This document shows positions 7,490 through 16,652 of a stretch of 38,423 bases of DNA, in pieces. The stretch covers positions 261,290 through 299,712 of the forward strand of contig CP070661.1 of the NCBI GenBank assembly GCA_020355165.1. The letters are read 5' to 3'. The position numbers were made by a program, and so were the translations under genes. The notes beneath the pieces are model-generated. The model saw nothing but the letters and a program-made list of their open reading frames with translations. It did no database searches and was not told the DNA's origin. The stretch comes from Burkholderiales bacterium. GTDB lineage: Bacteria; Pseudomonadota; Gammaproteobacteria; Burkholderiales; Burkholderiaceae_F. Position 1 is the stretch's first letter, and every line of letters starts with the position of its first letter.

Positions 7490-8971
7490 TCAGCCGCGCG
7501 CCGCCGCCCGCGCCGCGTTGACCACCCGCCGCAGCTTGCCGCTGCACGGTTCGCGGCAAGGCGGCGCGGCGTCGAGCTGCACGCGCACGCCGGGCAGGTC
7601 GAGCCGCTGCAGATAGGCGCGCAGGACGGCACGGGCGGCGTCGGCGCGCGCGCGCCCGGCGCGGCCCAGCCGCAGCAGCAGCTGCCGCTGGCCGGTCTGC
7701 AGCAGCTGGAAGTCACTGACCCGGCCCTCTTCCTCGAGCACCGTCTCCAGCGCCAGCGGCAACAGCTTGACCGGCAGACCATGCCGGCCGGCCAGCGTCA
7801 GCACGTCGTCGCTGCGGCCCTGCACGACGATCGCCGGCATCTGCGAGCCGCACGGGCACGGTGCCGGCAGGACCGTGATCGAGTCGCCGAGGTCGTAGCG
7901 GATCAGCGGCTGGGTCCGGTTGGCGAGGTTGGTCAGCAGTGTCGTGTGCGACGGCTCGCCGGGCGGCACCGGTCGGCCGCGCGCGTCGACACCTTCGAGC
8001 ACCACCCAGTCGGCGTTCACGTGCAGGCGGTCGAGCCGGCACGGCCAGGCGATCGACAGGAACTCGGACGCGCCGTACGCCTCGCGCACACGGCAGCCGA
8101 ACTCACGCGCCACCTGGGCGCGCGTCGCCGCGCTGAGCGACTCGCCGCCGCACCACAGTTCGTCAAGCGACAGATGAAGGCGCCCGGCCCGCTGCTCGTC
8201 GGCCAGCAGCTCGGCGACCGTCGGGTAGGCGGCCAGCAGCGTCGGCCGGTACTCGTTCAGCTGCCTGACGAGGTCCTTCAGCGGCTGCAGGACCGAGAAG
8301 GCGCGCACCCACGGCGCCAGCAGCGGGAACGTACGGCGCAGCCGCTCGACGGTGGCGATGCCGGCGAAGTGGCCCTCGATCGCCGCCACCATCGCGTAGC
8401 GCTCGCTGGCCAGCAGCGGGCCGGCCGGCACCGGCGCGCTCGACAGTCCGCGGAAGCGAAGCAGTTCCAGCGCGTCGTAGACCGCCAGCGCGTCGCCGTC
8501 GTGCACGAAGACGCCCGGCACGCCGGTCGATCCCGAGCTGGTCCACACCGCGTAGCGGCCGGCCAGCGGGCGGCCGATCCTCGCCGGGTCGGCGATGAAC
8601 TCCTCGATCGCCCCCCGGCTCAGGCCGACCGCCGACAGCGACGCCGGCAGGTCGGCCATCACGTGCGACTTGCGCAGCACCGGCAACTCGGCGAGCGTTG
8701 CCGCCGAGGCCGGCGGCAGACCGCGGTGCAGTCGCCGATATAGCGGCACGTGTACCCGGGCGAAGCGCAGCAGCGCGCACAGTCGCTGGTGAGCCCGCCG
8801 TTCGAGCGCGTCGCGGTCGAGCCAGGTGCCCGACCACACGTCGCCGGCCGCGCGGCCCCAGCGCGACGGATCGAAGAACGCCGGCGGCTGGGCGGGCGCG
8901 ACTTCGCCCGCCGGCCCGCCCTCCGGGCGCCGGGGCGTGGTCGCAGTCGCCGTGCGTGTGATCGGCCGCAT
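7490..8971 (-). CDS. PaaK/CapK-like adenylate-forming enzyme (phenylacetate-CoA ligase family)
   Basis: The 493-residue protein resembles the phenylacetate-CoA ligase/F390-synthetase-related branch of adenylating enzymes. Visible motifs are the N-terminal LLRFARVHVPLYRRL, the glycine-rich ATP loop TSSGSTGVPG at residues 144-153, the adenylate-binding motif REAYGASEFLSI, and RYDLGDSI before the C-terminal lid, with GRSDDVL as the hinge. Members activate carboxylic acids as AMP esters, usually for transfer to CoA. Several uncharacterised ones lie in envelope or capsule loci, so the acid substrate is open. The ATG at 8971 is used; a GTG five codons upstream (8986) is possible and neither has a strong ribosome-binding site. 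The lipoprotein aminopeptidase follows after 49 bp and fadD after that, so this may be an acyl-activation neighbourhood. Confidence 0.82.
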   Translation of the reverse strand: MRPITRTATATTPRRPEGGPAGEVAPAQPPAFFDPSRWGRAAGDVWSGTWLDRDALERRAHQRLCALLRFARVHVPLYRRLHRGLPPASAATLAELPVLRKSHVMADLPASLSAVGLSRGAIEEFIADPARIGRPLAGRYAVWTSSGSTGVPGVFVHDGDALAVYDALELLRFRGLSSAPVPAGPLLASERYAMVAAIEGHFAGIATVERLRRTFPLLAPWVRAFSVLQPLKDLVRQLNEYRPTLLAAYPTVAELLADEQRAGRLHLSLDELWCGGESLSAATRAQVAREFGCRVREAYGASEFLSIAWPCRLDRLHVNADWVVLEGVDARGRPVPPGEPSHTTLLTNLANRTQPLIRYDLGDSITVLPAPCPCGSQMPAIVVQGRSDDVLTLAGRHGLPVKLLPLALETVLEEEGRVSDFQLLQTGQRQLLLRLGRAGRARADAARAVLRAYLQRLDLPGVRVQLDAAPPCREPCSGKLRRVVNAARAAARG

Positions 8972-9198
8972 GTTCCGCTCGCGCACCCTGCCGGCGCGGG
9001 CTCGCCGCGCGCGAGTCTCCTGTTACCGCGGCCGGCGCGCGCCGGCTTTGATCTTCGCCAACAGGACCGCCCGTGGGCGACGCGACATCCCGTGTGCGCG
9101 CGTCGGGCAAACCCGGTGCGGACCGGCCGCTGACCGTCATCAACAGCGACGGCGGCGGCGCCTCTACAGTGAACTGACGATCAAGACGGAGGCGAACG

Positions 9199-9501
9199 AT
9201 GACCGATGTCAACCGCGAACAACTGGCAGGCGACGTCCGCAAGGTCCTCGACGACGTGCAGGCGCTGTTGTCGCAGGCGGCGGAAAGCAGCGGCCAGCAG
9301 GCGCAGGAGCTGCGCAGCCGGGCTGCCGAGCAACTGAAGCGCGCGCAGGAGCGGCTCGGCGACCTGCAGTCGAGCGCCATCGAGCGCTCGCGGGCGGCGA
9401 TGAACGCGACCGACGACTGGGTGCACATGCACCCGTGGGGCGCGGTCGGGCTCGGTGCCGGCGTCGGCTTCCTGATCGGGCTGCTGGTGTCGCGCCGCTG
9501 A
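9199..9501 (+). CDS. DUF883 (YqjD/ElaB-like) membrane-anchored protein
   Basis: The 100-residue protein has a long, charged, heptad-rich helix (residues 1-70, with repeated Q, E, A and L) and then a single C-terminal membrane segment containing glycine repeats (GAVGLGAGVGFLIGLLV), ending in the basic SRR. This is the layout of the DUF883 family. In E. coli, YqjD and ElaB are inner-membrane proteins that bind ribosomes in stationary phase and are controlled by RpoS. The same role here is inferred from family only. A CGGAGG ribosome-binding site precedes the ATG at 9199. A CTACAGT -10-like stretch sits at 9164-9170 but lacks a spaced -35, as RpoS promoters often do. The gene stands alone and converges on yejF. 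Confidence 0.9.
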   Translation: MTDVNREQLAGDVRKVLDDVQALLSQAAESSGQQAQELRSRAAEQLKRAQERLGDLQSSAIERSRAAMNATDDWVHMHPWGAVGLGAGVGFLIGLLVSRR

Positions 9502-9545
9502 TCGCGACCGGACCTGCGCCGGCAAGGTGGTGGGCGGCGCGGCGG

Positions 9546-11135
9546 TCAGACGTTGTGCGCCGCCTGCAGCAGGGTCCGCGTGTAGGCGTGCCGCGGATTC
9601 GCCAGCAGCGCCAGCGCCTCGCCCTGCTCGACGATCTCGCCATCCTTCATCACCAGCAGCCGGTGCGCCATCGCGCGCATGACCGCCAGGTCGTGGCTGA
9701 TGAAGATGTAGCTCATGGCGCGCCGGGCCTGCAGTTCGGCGAGCAGGCGCAGCACCTGCTTCTGCACTGAGACGTCGAGCGCCGAGGTCGGCTCGTCGAG
9801 CACCAGCACCTCGGGGTTGAGGATCACCGCCCGCGCGATGGCGATGCGCTGCCGCTGGCCGCCGGAGAACTCGTGCGGGTAGCGGCCGAGCAGGTTGTGC
9901 AGCCCGGCCGCCTCGCTCAGGCCAACCTCGGCCAGCACGGCGACGATGCGGGCGCGGCGCTGCGCCGGTGACAGCTCCGGCTCGTGCACCTCCAGCCCCT
10001 CGCCGACGATCTGCTCGATCGTCATGCGCGGGCTGAGCGAGGCGAACGGATCCTGGAACACCACCTGCATGCGCCGCCGCATCGCGCGCAGCTGCAGCCG
10101 CCCGGCGTCGTCGATGCGGCGGCCGTCGAAGCTGACCTCGCCGCCGGCGATCGGCTGCAGCGCCAGCAGCGCCATGCCGAGCGTCGTCTTGCCCGAGCCC
10201 GACTCGCCGACGATGCCGAGCGTCTCGCCGCGGCGCAGCTGCAGCGTCGCGTCGCGCACGGCGTCGAAGCTGCGGCGGCGGAACCAGCCGCTGCCGTGCA
10301 CGTCGAAGCTGACCCGCACGCCGCTGGCCGACAGGATGACCGGCTGCGCTGCGTCGGCTGCGCCGACCTCGCGCTCGGGCCGGCTGCCGACCAGCCGCGC
10401 GGTGTACGGATGGCGCGGGCGCTCGAAGACCCCGGCGGTGTCGCCGACCTCGACCAGCCGGCCGCGCTCCAGCACGCCGACCCGGTGGGTGAAGCGGCGC
10501 ACCAGGGCCAGGTCGTGGGTGATGAACAGGATCGCCATCCCCATCTCGCGCTGCAGGTCGTCGAGCAGGGCCAGGATCTGTGCCTGCACGGTGACGTCGA
10601 GCGCGGTGGTCGGCTCGTCGGCGATCAGCAGCTTCGGCCGGCAGGCGAGCGCCATCGCGATCATCGCCCGCTGCCGCTGGCCGCCCGAGAGCTGGTGCGG
10701 GTAGGCGTCGACGCGCCGCTCGGGCTCCGGGATCCCGGTGCGCGCCAGCAGCTCGACGGCGCGCCCGCGGGCCTGGTTCGGACGCAGCGCCTCGTGCAGC
10801 TCGAGCACCTCGGCGATCTGGCTGCCGACCGTGTACAGCGGATTGAGCGCCGTCATCGGCTCCTGGAAGATCATCGAGATCGACGCCCCGCGCAGCGCCC
10901 GCATCTGCCGCTCGGACCTGGCGAGCAGGTCCTCGCCCTCGAAGGCGATGCGGCCGCTGCACACGGCCGAGTCGACCAGCCGCAGCACCGACAGCGCGGT
11001 GATCGACTTGCCGGAGCCCGACTCGCCGACCAGCCCGAACTTCTCGCCCCGGCCGATCGACAGCGACACGCGGTCGACCACCGTGGCGCGGCCGAAGCGC
11101 ACGGTCAGTTCGTCGAGTTCGAGCAGCGCGGCCAT
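9546..11135 (-). CDS. yejF: Oligopeptide ABC transporter, fused double ATP-binding protein YejF
   Basis: The 529-residue protein contains two complete ABC ATPase domains in one chain, which is diagnostic of YejF rather than the separate OppD/OppF pair. The first has Walker A GESGSGKS at 37-44, signature [11 protein letters not shown] and Walker [13 protein letters not shown]. The second has [25 protein letters not shown] and [12 protein letters not shown], and ends with the oligopeptide-transporter C-terminal region ([11 protein letters not shown]). It powers import through YejB and YejE at the cytoplasmic face. Its ATG lies only 6 bp after the yejE stop codon, so it belongs to the yejABEF operon as the last gene. 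The length equals that of the E. coli protein. Confidence 0.95.
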   Translation of the reverse strand: MAALLELDELTVRFGRATVVDRVSLSIGRGEKFGLVGESGSGKSITALSVLRLVDSAVCSGRIAFEGEDLLARSERQMRALRGASISMIFQEPMTALNPLYTVGSQIAEVLELHEALRPNQARGRAVELLARTGIPEPERRVDAYPHQLSGGQRQRAMIAMALACRPKLLIADEPTTALDVTVQAQILALLDDLQREMGMAILFITHDLALVRRFTHRVGVLERGRLVEVGDTAGVFERPRHPYTARLVGSRPEREVGAADAAQPVILSASGVRVSFDVHGSGWFRRRSFDAVRDATLQLRRGETLGIVGESGSGKTTLGMALLALQPIAGGEVSFDGRRIDDAGRLQLRAMRRRMQVVFQDPFASLSPRMTIEQIVGEGLEVHEPELSPAQRRARIVAVLAEVGLSEAAGLHNLLGRYPHEFSGGQRQRIAIARAVILNPEVLVLDEPTSALDVSVQKQVLRLLAELQARRAMSYIFISHDLAVMRAMAHRLLVMKDGEIVEQGEALALLANPRHAYTRTLLQAAHNV

Positions 11136-11141
11136 CGCCGG

Positions 11142-12215
11142 TCAGGACTTGCGGGTGTCGAAGGCGTCGCGCAGCGCGTCGCCGACGAAGGTCAGCAGCA
11201 GCATGGTCGCCACCAGCACGACGAAGGTGGGCACGATGATCCACCAGGCGTCGAGGTTGGCCTTGCCCTGCTTGAGCAGCTCGCCGAGCGACGGCACGCT
11301 GCTCGGCACGCCGAGGCCGAGGAAGTCGAGCGAGGTCAGCGCCAGGATCGCCCCGCTCATGCGGAACGGCAGGAAGGTGATGACCGGCGTCATCGAGTTG
11401 GGCAGCAGGTGGCGCCGGATGATGCGGCGGTTGGACAGCCCCATCGCCCGCGCCGCGCGCACGTAGTCGAGGCTGCGGTTGCGCAGGAACTCGGCGCGCA
11501 CGTAGTCCGACAGGCCCATCCAGCCCCACAGCGACAGCAGCACCAGCAGCAGCAGCAGCGACGGCTCGAAGATCGAGGCGAAGATGATCAGCAGGTACAG
11601 CTCAGGCACCGATCCCCAGATCTCGACCGCGCGTTGCAGCGTCAGGTCGACCTTGCCGCCGAAGTAGCCCATCAGCGCGCCGGCGGCGATGCCGAGCACG
11701 GTGCCGACGCAGGTCAGCGCGATGGCGAACCAGATGCTGACCCGGAATCCGTACAGCAGCCGCGCCACCATGTCGCGGCCGAAGCCGTCGGTGCCGAGCC
11801 AGTTCTCGCGGCTGGGCGGCGACGGCGGCAGCGCCGGGCTGAAGTAGTCGACCGAGGTGGCCGAGTGCGGATTGACGGTGCGCAGCGCCCAGTTGCCGTC
11901 GCGCGCCAGCAGCCCGGTGACGAACGGATCCTTCCAGTCGGTCGGCGTGGCGAAGTCGCCGCCGATGGCCGTCTCGGGCGGGTTGGACAACATCGGCGCG
12001 TACCAGTGGCCGTCGATGCGGGCGACCAGCGGCCGGTCGTTGCTCAGCAGCTCGGCCAGCGTGGCGAGCACCAGCAGCACGAGGAACAGCCACAGCGAGA
12101 GGTAGCCGATCCGGTTGCGCCGGAAGCGCGCCCAGGCCCGCTGGTTGGGCGAGGCGTGCGGGACCGGCGCCGCGGCAGCGAGCTCGGCAGCGACGGAGGC
12201 GGTCTCGGCGCTCAT
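11142..12215 (-). CDS. yejE: Oligopeptide ABC transporter permease YejE
   Basis: The 357-residue permease has the N-terminal cytoplasmic lead and first membrane helix typical of the DppC/OppC class (RFRRNRIGYLSLWLFLVLLVLA). A periplasmic insert of about 90 residues follows, starting VARIDGHWYAP and containing NWLGTDGFGRDMVARLLYGFR, and then the BPD_transp_1 domain with five further helices. The EAA loop contacting the ATPase reads VRAARAMGLSNRRIIRRHLLPN. The characteristic large insert and the neighbour order yejA-B-E-F identify it as YejE. It begins 10 bp after the yejB stop codon and is followed 6 bp later by yejF, which implies one transcript. Confidence 0.94.
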   Translation of the reverse strand: MSAETASVAAELAAAAPVPHASPNQRAWARFRRNRIGYLSLWLFLVLLVLATLAELLSNDRPLVARIDGHWYAPMLSNPPETAIGGDFATPTDWKDPFVTGLLARDGNWALRTVNPHSATSVDYFSPALPPSPPSRENWLGTDGFGRDMVARLLYGFRVSIWFAIALTCVGTVLGIAAGALMGYFGGKVDLTLQRAVEIWGSVPELYLLIIFASIFEPSLLLLLVLLSLWGWMGLSDYVRAEFLRNRSLDYVRAARAMGLSNRRIIRRHLLPNSMTPVITFLPFRMSGAILALTSLDFLGLGVPSSVPSLGELLKQGKANLDAWWIIVPTFVVLVATMLLLTFVGDALRDAFDTRKS

Positions 12216-12225
12216 GGTCGCGGCC

Positions 12226-13257
12226 TCACCGGCTGGCGGCGCCGAACTGCACGCGCGGGTCGATCACCACGTACAGCAGGTCGGACACCAGCTTGACCAC
12301 CAGGGCGATCAGCGTGAACAGGTACAGCGAGCCCAGCACCACCGGATAGTCGCGGCGCACCACGCTCTCGAAGGCGAGCAGGCCGAGCCCGTCGAGCGAG
12401 AACAGCGTCTCGATCAGCACCGAGCCGGCGAAGAAGGCACCGATGAAGGCGGCCGGGAAGCCGGTGACGAGCGGGATCAGCGCGTTGCGGAAGATGTGCC
12501 TGTACAGCACCCGCTTCTCGCTCAGGCCCTTGGCGCGCGCCACCAGCACGTACTGCTTGCGCATCTCCTCGACGAAGGTGTTCTTGGTCAGCATCGTCGT
12601 CACCGCGAAACTGCCGACCACCAGGCAGGCGAGCGGCAGCGCCAGGTGCCAGAAGTAGTCGGCGATGCGCGCCGGCCAGGCGAGCTCCTCCCAGTCGTCG
12701 GAGGTCAGGCCGCGCAGCGGGAACCAGTCGAAGTAGGTGCCGCCGGCGAACAGCACGATCAGCAGGATGCCGAGCACGAAGCCGGGGATCGCGTAGCCGA
12801 ACAGCACGAAGAAGCTGCTGACGACGTCGAAGCGCGAGCCCTCGCGCACCGCCTTGGCCACGCCGAGCGGGATGCTGATCAGGTAGCTGATCAGGAAGGT
12901 CCACACGCCGAGCGAGATCGACACCGGCAGCTTCTCCTTGATCAGCTGCCAGACCTCCTTGTTCTGCAGGAAGCTGCGGCCGAGGTCGAAGCGGGCGAAG
13001 CTGCCGAGCATCTCGACGTAGCGAACGTGCGCCGGCTTGTCGAAGCCGTACAGCTTCTTCAACTCCTCCAGCCGCTGCTTGTCGAGGTCGCGCCCGGCCT
13101 TGTACAGGCTGGTCTCGCCCGGGCCGGCCCTCGCCTCGGCCAGCACCTGCTCGACCGGCCCGCCGGGGACGAACTGCATGACGATGAAGGTGATGGTCAG
13201 CGCGCCGACCAGCGTCGGCACCATCAGCAGCACGCGCCTGACGATGTAGGCGAGCAT
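12226..13257 (-). CDS. yejB: Oligopeptide ABC transporter permease YejB
   Basis: The 343-residue permease opens with MLAYIVRRVLLMVPTLVGALTI, the first helix of DppB/OppB-class proteins, followed by FVPGGPVEQVL. A periplasmic segment precedes five more helices. The EAA motif VARAKGLSEKRVLYRHIFRNAL makes the coupling helix for YejF. It pairs with YejE to form the transmembrane pore. Its ATG at 13257 directly abuts the last base of the yejA stop codon at 13258, so no spacer separates the two coding regions and translation is likely coupled. In E. coli the YejABEF importer takes up peptides including microcin C; substrates here are not known. Confidence 0.94.
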   Translation of the reverse strand: MLAYIVRRVLLMVPTLVGALTITFIVMQFVPGGPVEQVLAEARAGPGETSLYKAGRDLDKQRLEELKKLYGFDKPAHVRYVEMLGSFARFDLGRSFLQNKEVWQLIKEKLPVSISLGVWTFLISYLISIPLGVAKAVREGSRFDVVSSFFVLFGYAIPGFVLGILLIVLFAGGTYFDWFPLRGLTSDDWEELAWPARIADYFWHLALPLACLVVGSFAVTTMLTKNTFVEEMRKQYVLVARAKGLSEKRVLYRHIFRNALIPLVTGFPAAFIGAFFAGSVLIETLFSLDGLGLLAFESVVRRDYPVVLGSLYLFTLIALVVKLVSDLLYVVIDPRVQFGAASR

Positions 13258-15138
13258 TCAGGCCTTACCCTCGAGGCGCTTGTCCCACCAGGTCCACAGC
13301 GGCCAGGGACCGAACTCGTTCAGCGCCGTGAAGTAGGTGTCGGCGTTGAAGTACTTGGCCTGCACCGCCGGGATGCCGAAGCGGTTCCAGTACGAGACGT
13401 TCTCCAGGTTGTTGTACAGGTCGGGAATCTGGAAGAAGCTCCAGGTGACCACCCGGTCGAGCGCGCGCGCCGCGGCTCGCAGCTGCTGCATCGACTCGGC
13501 GCGGCCGATGGCGGCGAGCAGCGCGTCGACCGCCCGGCTCCTGACGCCGCGGAAGTTGCTGTTGCCCTCCTCGTCGGCAGACTTCGAGCCGAGGATGGCC
13601 GACAGCGTCGAGGCGTCCGGCAGCGTGAAGTCGCCGCCGGCGATCGCGATCATGTCGTAGTCGTACTTCTGCAGGCGCGTGCGGTACAGGGCGAAGTCGA
13701 CCACCCGCTCCTTCATCGTGATGCCGAGCTTCTTCAGCAGCGCCTCCCAGTCAGGGAGGCCGCCTTCGCGCGGCGACAGGTACTCGAACTCGAACGGCTC
13801 GCCGGCAGCGTTGCGCAGCGTGCCACCGGCGTCGAGCTGCCAGCCGGCCTCCTCCAGCAGCGCGCGCGCCTTCAGCAGGTTGCGCCGCAGGGCGCTGGGG
13901 TCGGCGTCGGTGCGCGGGGCGACGAAGGCCGGCCCGAACACGCGCGGCGGCAGCTCGGCACGAAACGGCTCGAGCAGCGCCAGCTCGGCGCTCGAAGGCA
14001 GGCCCTCGGCGGCAAACTCCGAGTTGTTGAACAGGCTGTTGGCGCGCTTGAACACGCCGGTCTTGTTCTGCGTCTCGAAGTCGTAGGTGTAGACCAGTGC
14101 CTCGCGCACGCGGATGTCGGCGAACAGCGGCCGGCGCAGGTTGATGATGTAGGCCTGCATCAGCTGGCCGTAACCGGTGACGAACGAGCGCTTGACGATG
14201 CGGCCGTCTTCCCACTTGACGCCCTTGTGCTGGCGCACCCACGAGCGGGCGCCGTATTCCTTGAACAGGTCGAACTCGCCGGCCTTGAAGGCCTCGCGCG
14301 AGACCGCGAAGTCGGCGTAGTTGCGGTAGACGACGCGGTCGAAGTTGAAGTGGCCGCGCCGCACCGGCAGGTCGCGGCCCCAGTAATCCGGGTTGCGGCG
14401 GAACTCGATCCGCCGCGGCATGTCGACCTTGTCGATCACGTACGGTCCGCTGGTGACCGGGTACTCGGCGGTGACCTCGGAGAACTTCCTGCCCTCGCCC
14501 CACTTGCGCGAGAACACCGGCATCGTGCCGGCGAGGAAAAGCTGGTCGCGCGACTTCTCGCGCAGGTCGAAGCGCACCGTGCGCGCGTCGACCGCCACCG
14601 CCCGCTCGATCCCGGCCAGCGCCGTCTGCACGTTGGGAGCAGCCTCCTTGCCGGACAGGGTGACGAAGCTGTGCACGACGTCGGCCGGCGTGACCGGGTC
14701 GCCGTTGGCGAAGCGCGCCTGCGTGCGGAGGCGGAACGAGATCGACGACAGGTCGGGCTCGACGTACATCGCCTCGGCCAGCAGCGCGTACATCGTCGAC
14801 GGCTCGTCCTGCGCCAGGTGCGCCAGCCCCTCGACCATCCAGATCAGGATGCCGGCCGGCGAATTGCCGCGCGTGGTGAACGGATTGAACTTGTCGAAGC
14901 TGGTGCGGCGGTCGGGGTTGCGCAGCCGCAGGGTGCCGCCCTTCGGCGCGCGCGGGTCGACGTAGTCGAAGTGGGTGAAATCGGCGCCGTACTTCGGCGG
15001 CCCGTAGGCGGCCACCGCGTGCACCCAGCGGCCGAACGAGCCGCCATCGTCGGCCGCCTCGGCGCGCGCCAGCGGCGCCGCCGCCAGTGCCAGCGCGAGG
15101 CGGCAGAAGCTGCGGCGGTGCAGGAAAGCGTCGTGCAT
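13258..15138 (-). CDS. yejA: Oligopeptide ABC transporter, periplasmic binding protein YejA
   Basis: The 626-residue protein belongs to the family-5 solute-binding proteins. Mature-region hallmarks are YVDPRAPKGGTLRL, then FDKFNPFTTRGNSPAG, LAEAMYVEPD, and FANGDPVTPADVVHSF. The conserved YejA region FRRNPDYWGRDLPVRRGHFN also appears, and the C-terminus has FGPWPLWTWWDKRLEG. The start at ATG 15138 gives a signal peptide of about 27 residues, MHDAFLHRRSFCRLALALAAA, with HRRSFC resembling a twin-arginine motif. Export may therefore use Tat rather than Sec. It is the first gene of yejABEF and binds oligopeptides in the periplasm for delivery to YejBE. The 129 bp upstream separates it from argE on the same strand. 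Confidence 0.93.
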   Translation of the reverse strand: MHDAFLHRRSFCRLALALAAAPLARAEAADDGGSFGRWVHAVAAYGPPKYGADFTHFDYVDPRAPKGGTLRLRNPDRRTSFDKFNPFTTRGNSPAGILIWMVEGLAHLAQDEPSTMYALLAEAMYVEPDLSSISFRLRTQARFANGDPVTPADVVHSFVTLSGKEAAPNVQTALAGIERAVAVDARTVRFDLREKSRDQLFLAGTMPVFSRKWGEGRKFSEVTAEYPVTSGPYVIDKVDMPRRIEFRRNPDYWGRDLPVRRGHFNFDRVVYRNYADFAVSREAFKAGEFDLFKEYGARSWVRQHKGVKWEDGRIVKRSFVTGYGQLMQAYIINLRRPLFADIRVREALVYTYDFETQNKTGVFKRANSLFNNSEFAAEGLPSSAELALLEPFRAELPPRVFGPAFVAPRTDADPSALRRNLLKARALLEEAGWQLDAGGTLRNAAGEPFEFEYLSPREGGLPDWEALLKKLGITMKERVVDFALYRTRLQKYDYDMIAIAGGDFTLPDASTLSAILGSKSADEEGNSNFRGVRSRAVDALLAAIGRAESMQQLRAAARALDRVVTWSFFQIPDLYNNLENVSYWNRFGIPAVQAKYFNADTYFTALNEFGPWPLWTWWDKRLEGKA

Positions 15139-15267
15139 CGAAGGCGCCCAACCCGGAGTCGGCGGATCATCGCCGCCGGCGGGCGGTTGCACAAGGGAAT
15201 TCGGCCCGGCGCCAGCGCACGCGGCGCGGCCGGGCTCGACGCGGCGGTCGCGACGGGCCGCTGCCGG

Positions 15268-16476
15268 TCAGCCCGCCGGCGGCGGTGCCTCGGCCAGCCG
15301 CGCGAAGAACTGCTCGCAGGCGGCAACCTGCTCGTAGGTGATGTACTCGTCGGGCTTGTGCGCCTGGGCGATCGACCCCGGCCCGAGCACCACCGTCGGG
15401 ATGCCGATGCCGGCGAACAGGCTGGCCTCGGTGGCGAAGCTCACCGCGCCGGTGCCGAGGTGCTGCGTGCGCGCCAGCTGCTGCGCCCATTTCACCACCG
15501 GCGCGTCGGCGGCGATGCCGAAGGCCGGCAGGTCCATGTTGATCTCGAAGCGGATGTCGGACTCCGGCGCCACCGCGCGCATCTCCGGCAGCAGCGCCTG
15601 CGCATATTCCATGATCGGCTGCGTCATCGCGTCGTGCGGCGTGGCCGGGATGTTGCGCATCTCGAAGAAGAACTCGCAGTCACGCGGCACCACGTTGGTG
15701 GCGATGCCGCCGTGGATCACGCCGGTCTGCAGCGTCGAGTGCGGCACTTCGAAGCGCGCGTCCTTCGGCTCCTCGCGCGCCATCTTCGCCGCCAGCGCGC
15801 GGATGAAGCCGACCAGCTGCGCCGCGTACTCGACCGCGTTCACCGCCGTCGTCGTCAGCGACGAGTGCGCCTCGCGGCCGCGTATGCGGCAGCAGAAGTC
15901 GCGCTTGCCCTTGTGGGCGACGATCGCCTGCATGTCGGTCGGCTCGCCGATGATGCAGCCGGCCGGCTTGATGCCGCGCTCGGCCAGGTCGGCCACCAGC
16001 CCGCGCACGCCGAGGAAGGTCGTCTCCTCGTCGAAGGTCAGCGACAGGTGCACCGGCAGCCGCGCCTGCGCGGCGAGGAACCTCGGCGCCCAGGCCAACG
16101 CGATGGCGATGAAGCCCTTCATGTCGGCGGTGCCGCGGCCGTGGATGCGGCCGTCGCGGTGCGCGGCCTTGAACGGGTCGGTCGCCCACTCCTGGCCGTC
16201 GACCGGCACGACGTCGGTGTGCCCCGACAGCACGATGCCTCGCGTCTTCATCGCCGCCGCATCCTCGGCCAGCGTGCAGAACAGGTTCGCCTTCTTGCCC
16301 GTGCTGTCGTAGACCAGGTGCGGCTTCAGCCCCAGCGCGGCCAGGTGATCGCGGGCGATCTCGATCAGGCCGAGGTTCGAGTCGCGGCTGACGGTCGGCA
16401 CGGCGATCAGCCGGTCGATCATCTCGAGCGCGGCGGCCGAGGGGGCAGCGGTGGTGGTTTCGGCGACGGCGGACAC
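15268..16476 (-). CDS. argE: Acetylornithine deacetylase ArgE (M20 family)
   Basis: The 402-residue M20 metallopeptidase-family enzyme hydrolyses N-acetylornithine to ornithine and acetate in arginine synthesis, judging from similarity to proteobacterial ArgE. Di-zinc residues are visible: His86 in LSGHTDVVPV, Asp118 in GRGTADMKGFIA, the catalytic Glu pair in FDEETT at 148-153, Glu178 in IIGEPTDM, and His373 in AHKPDEYI. The dimerisation lid carries GREAHSS and GVIHGGIATNVVP. The GTG start at 16476 is chosen because AGGAGA sits six bases upstream; the frame remains open much further but without coding character. A GNAT gene lies upstream and the Yej importer downstream on the same strand. Other N-acyl amino acid substrates are possible for this family. 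Confidence 0.9.
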   Translation of the reverse strand: MSAVAETTTAAPSAAALEMIDRLIAVPTVSRDSNLGLIEIARDHLAALGLKPHLVYDSTGKKANLFCTLAEDAAAMKTRGIVLSGHTDVVPVDGQEWATDPFKAAHRDGRIHGRGTADMKGFIAIALAWAPRFLAAQARLPVHLSLTFDEETTFLGVRGLVADLAERGIKPAGCIIGEPTDMQAIVAHKGKRDFCCRIRGREAHSSLTTTAVNAVEYAAQLVGFIRALAAKMAREEPKDARFEVPHSTLQTGVIHGGIATNVVPRDCEFFFEMRNIPATPHDAMTQPIMEYAQALLPEMRAVAPESDIRFEINMDLPAFGIAADAPVVKWAQQLARTQHLGTGAVSFATEASLFAGIGIPTVVLGPGSIAQAHKPDEYITYEQVAACEQFFARLAEAPPPAG

Positions 16477-16591
16477 GGCGGCTCTCCTGAGGGCAGAGCG
16501 GCCATTGTAGGAAGGTCGCGACGTCGCCGCCGGCCGGCGGCGTGAAAAGGATCGTCCTGCCGGCCACCGTGATCCGTCGCACCGGCGGCCG

Positions 16592-16611
16592 GCCGCGGCG
16601 GCCGCCGCGGC
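16592..16611. repeat. Perfect 20-bp GC palindrome
   Basis: The 20 bases from 16592 to 16611 are identical to their own reverse complement with no central spacer. They lie in the 176-bp gap between the end of the GNAT gene and the start of argE, both minus strand. The palindrome could act as a transcript hairpin or a dimeric-protein site, but chance in GC-only sequence is also possible. No T tract follows on either strand. Confidence 0.6.
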
Positions 16612-16652
16612 GGTGAAACGCAGGCAATGGCCGGGCGCCCGGCGCGCTGCGC

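Noticed and set aside
12115-16545. Open plus-strand frame of 1476 codons opposite yejB, yejA and argE
   Set aside because: It runs antisense to three clearly identified genes, is dominated by Arg, Val, Glu, Gln and His, as expected from the complement of GC-biased codons, and has no domain or ribosome-binding site.
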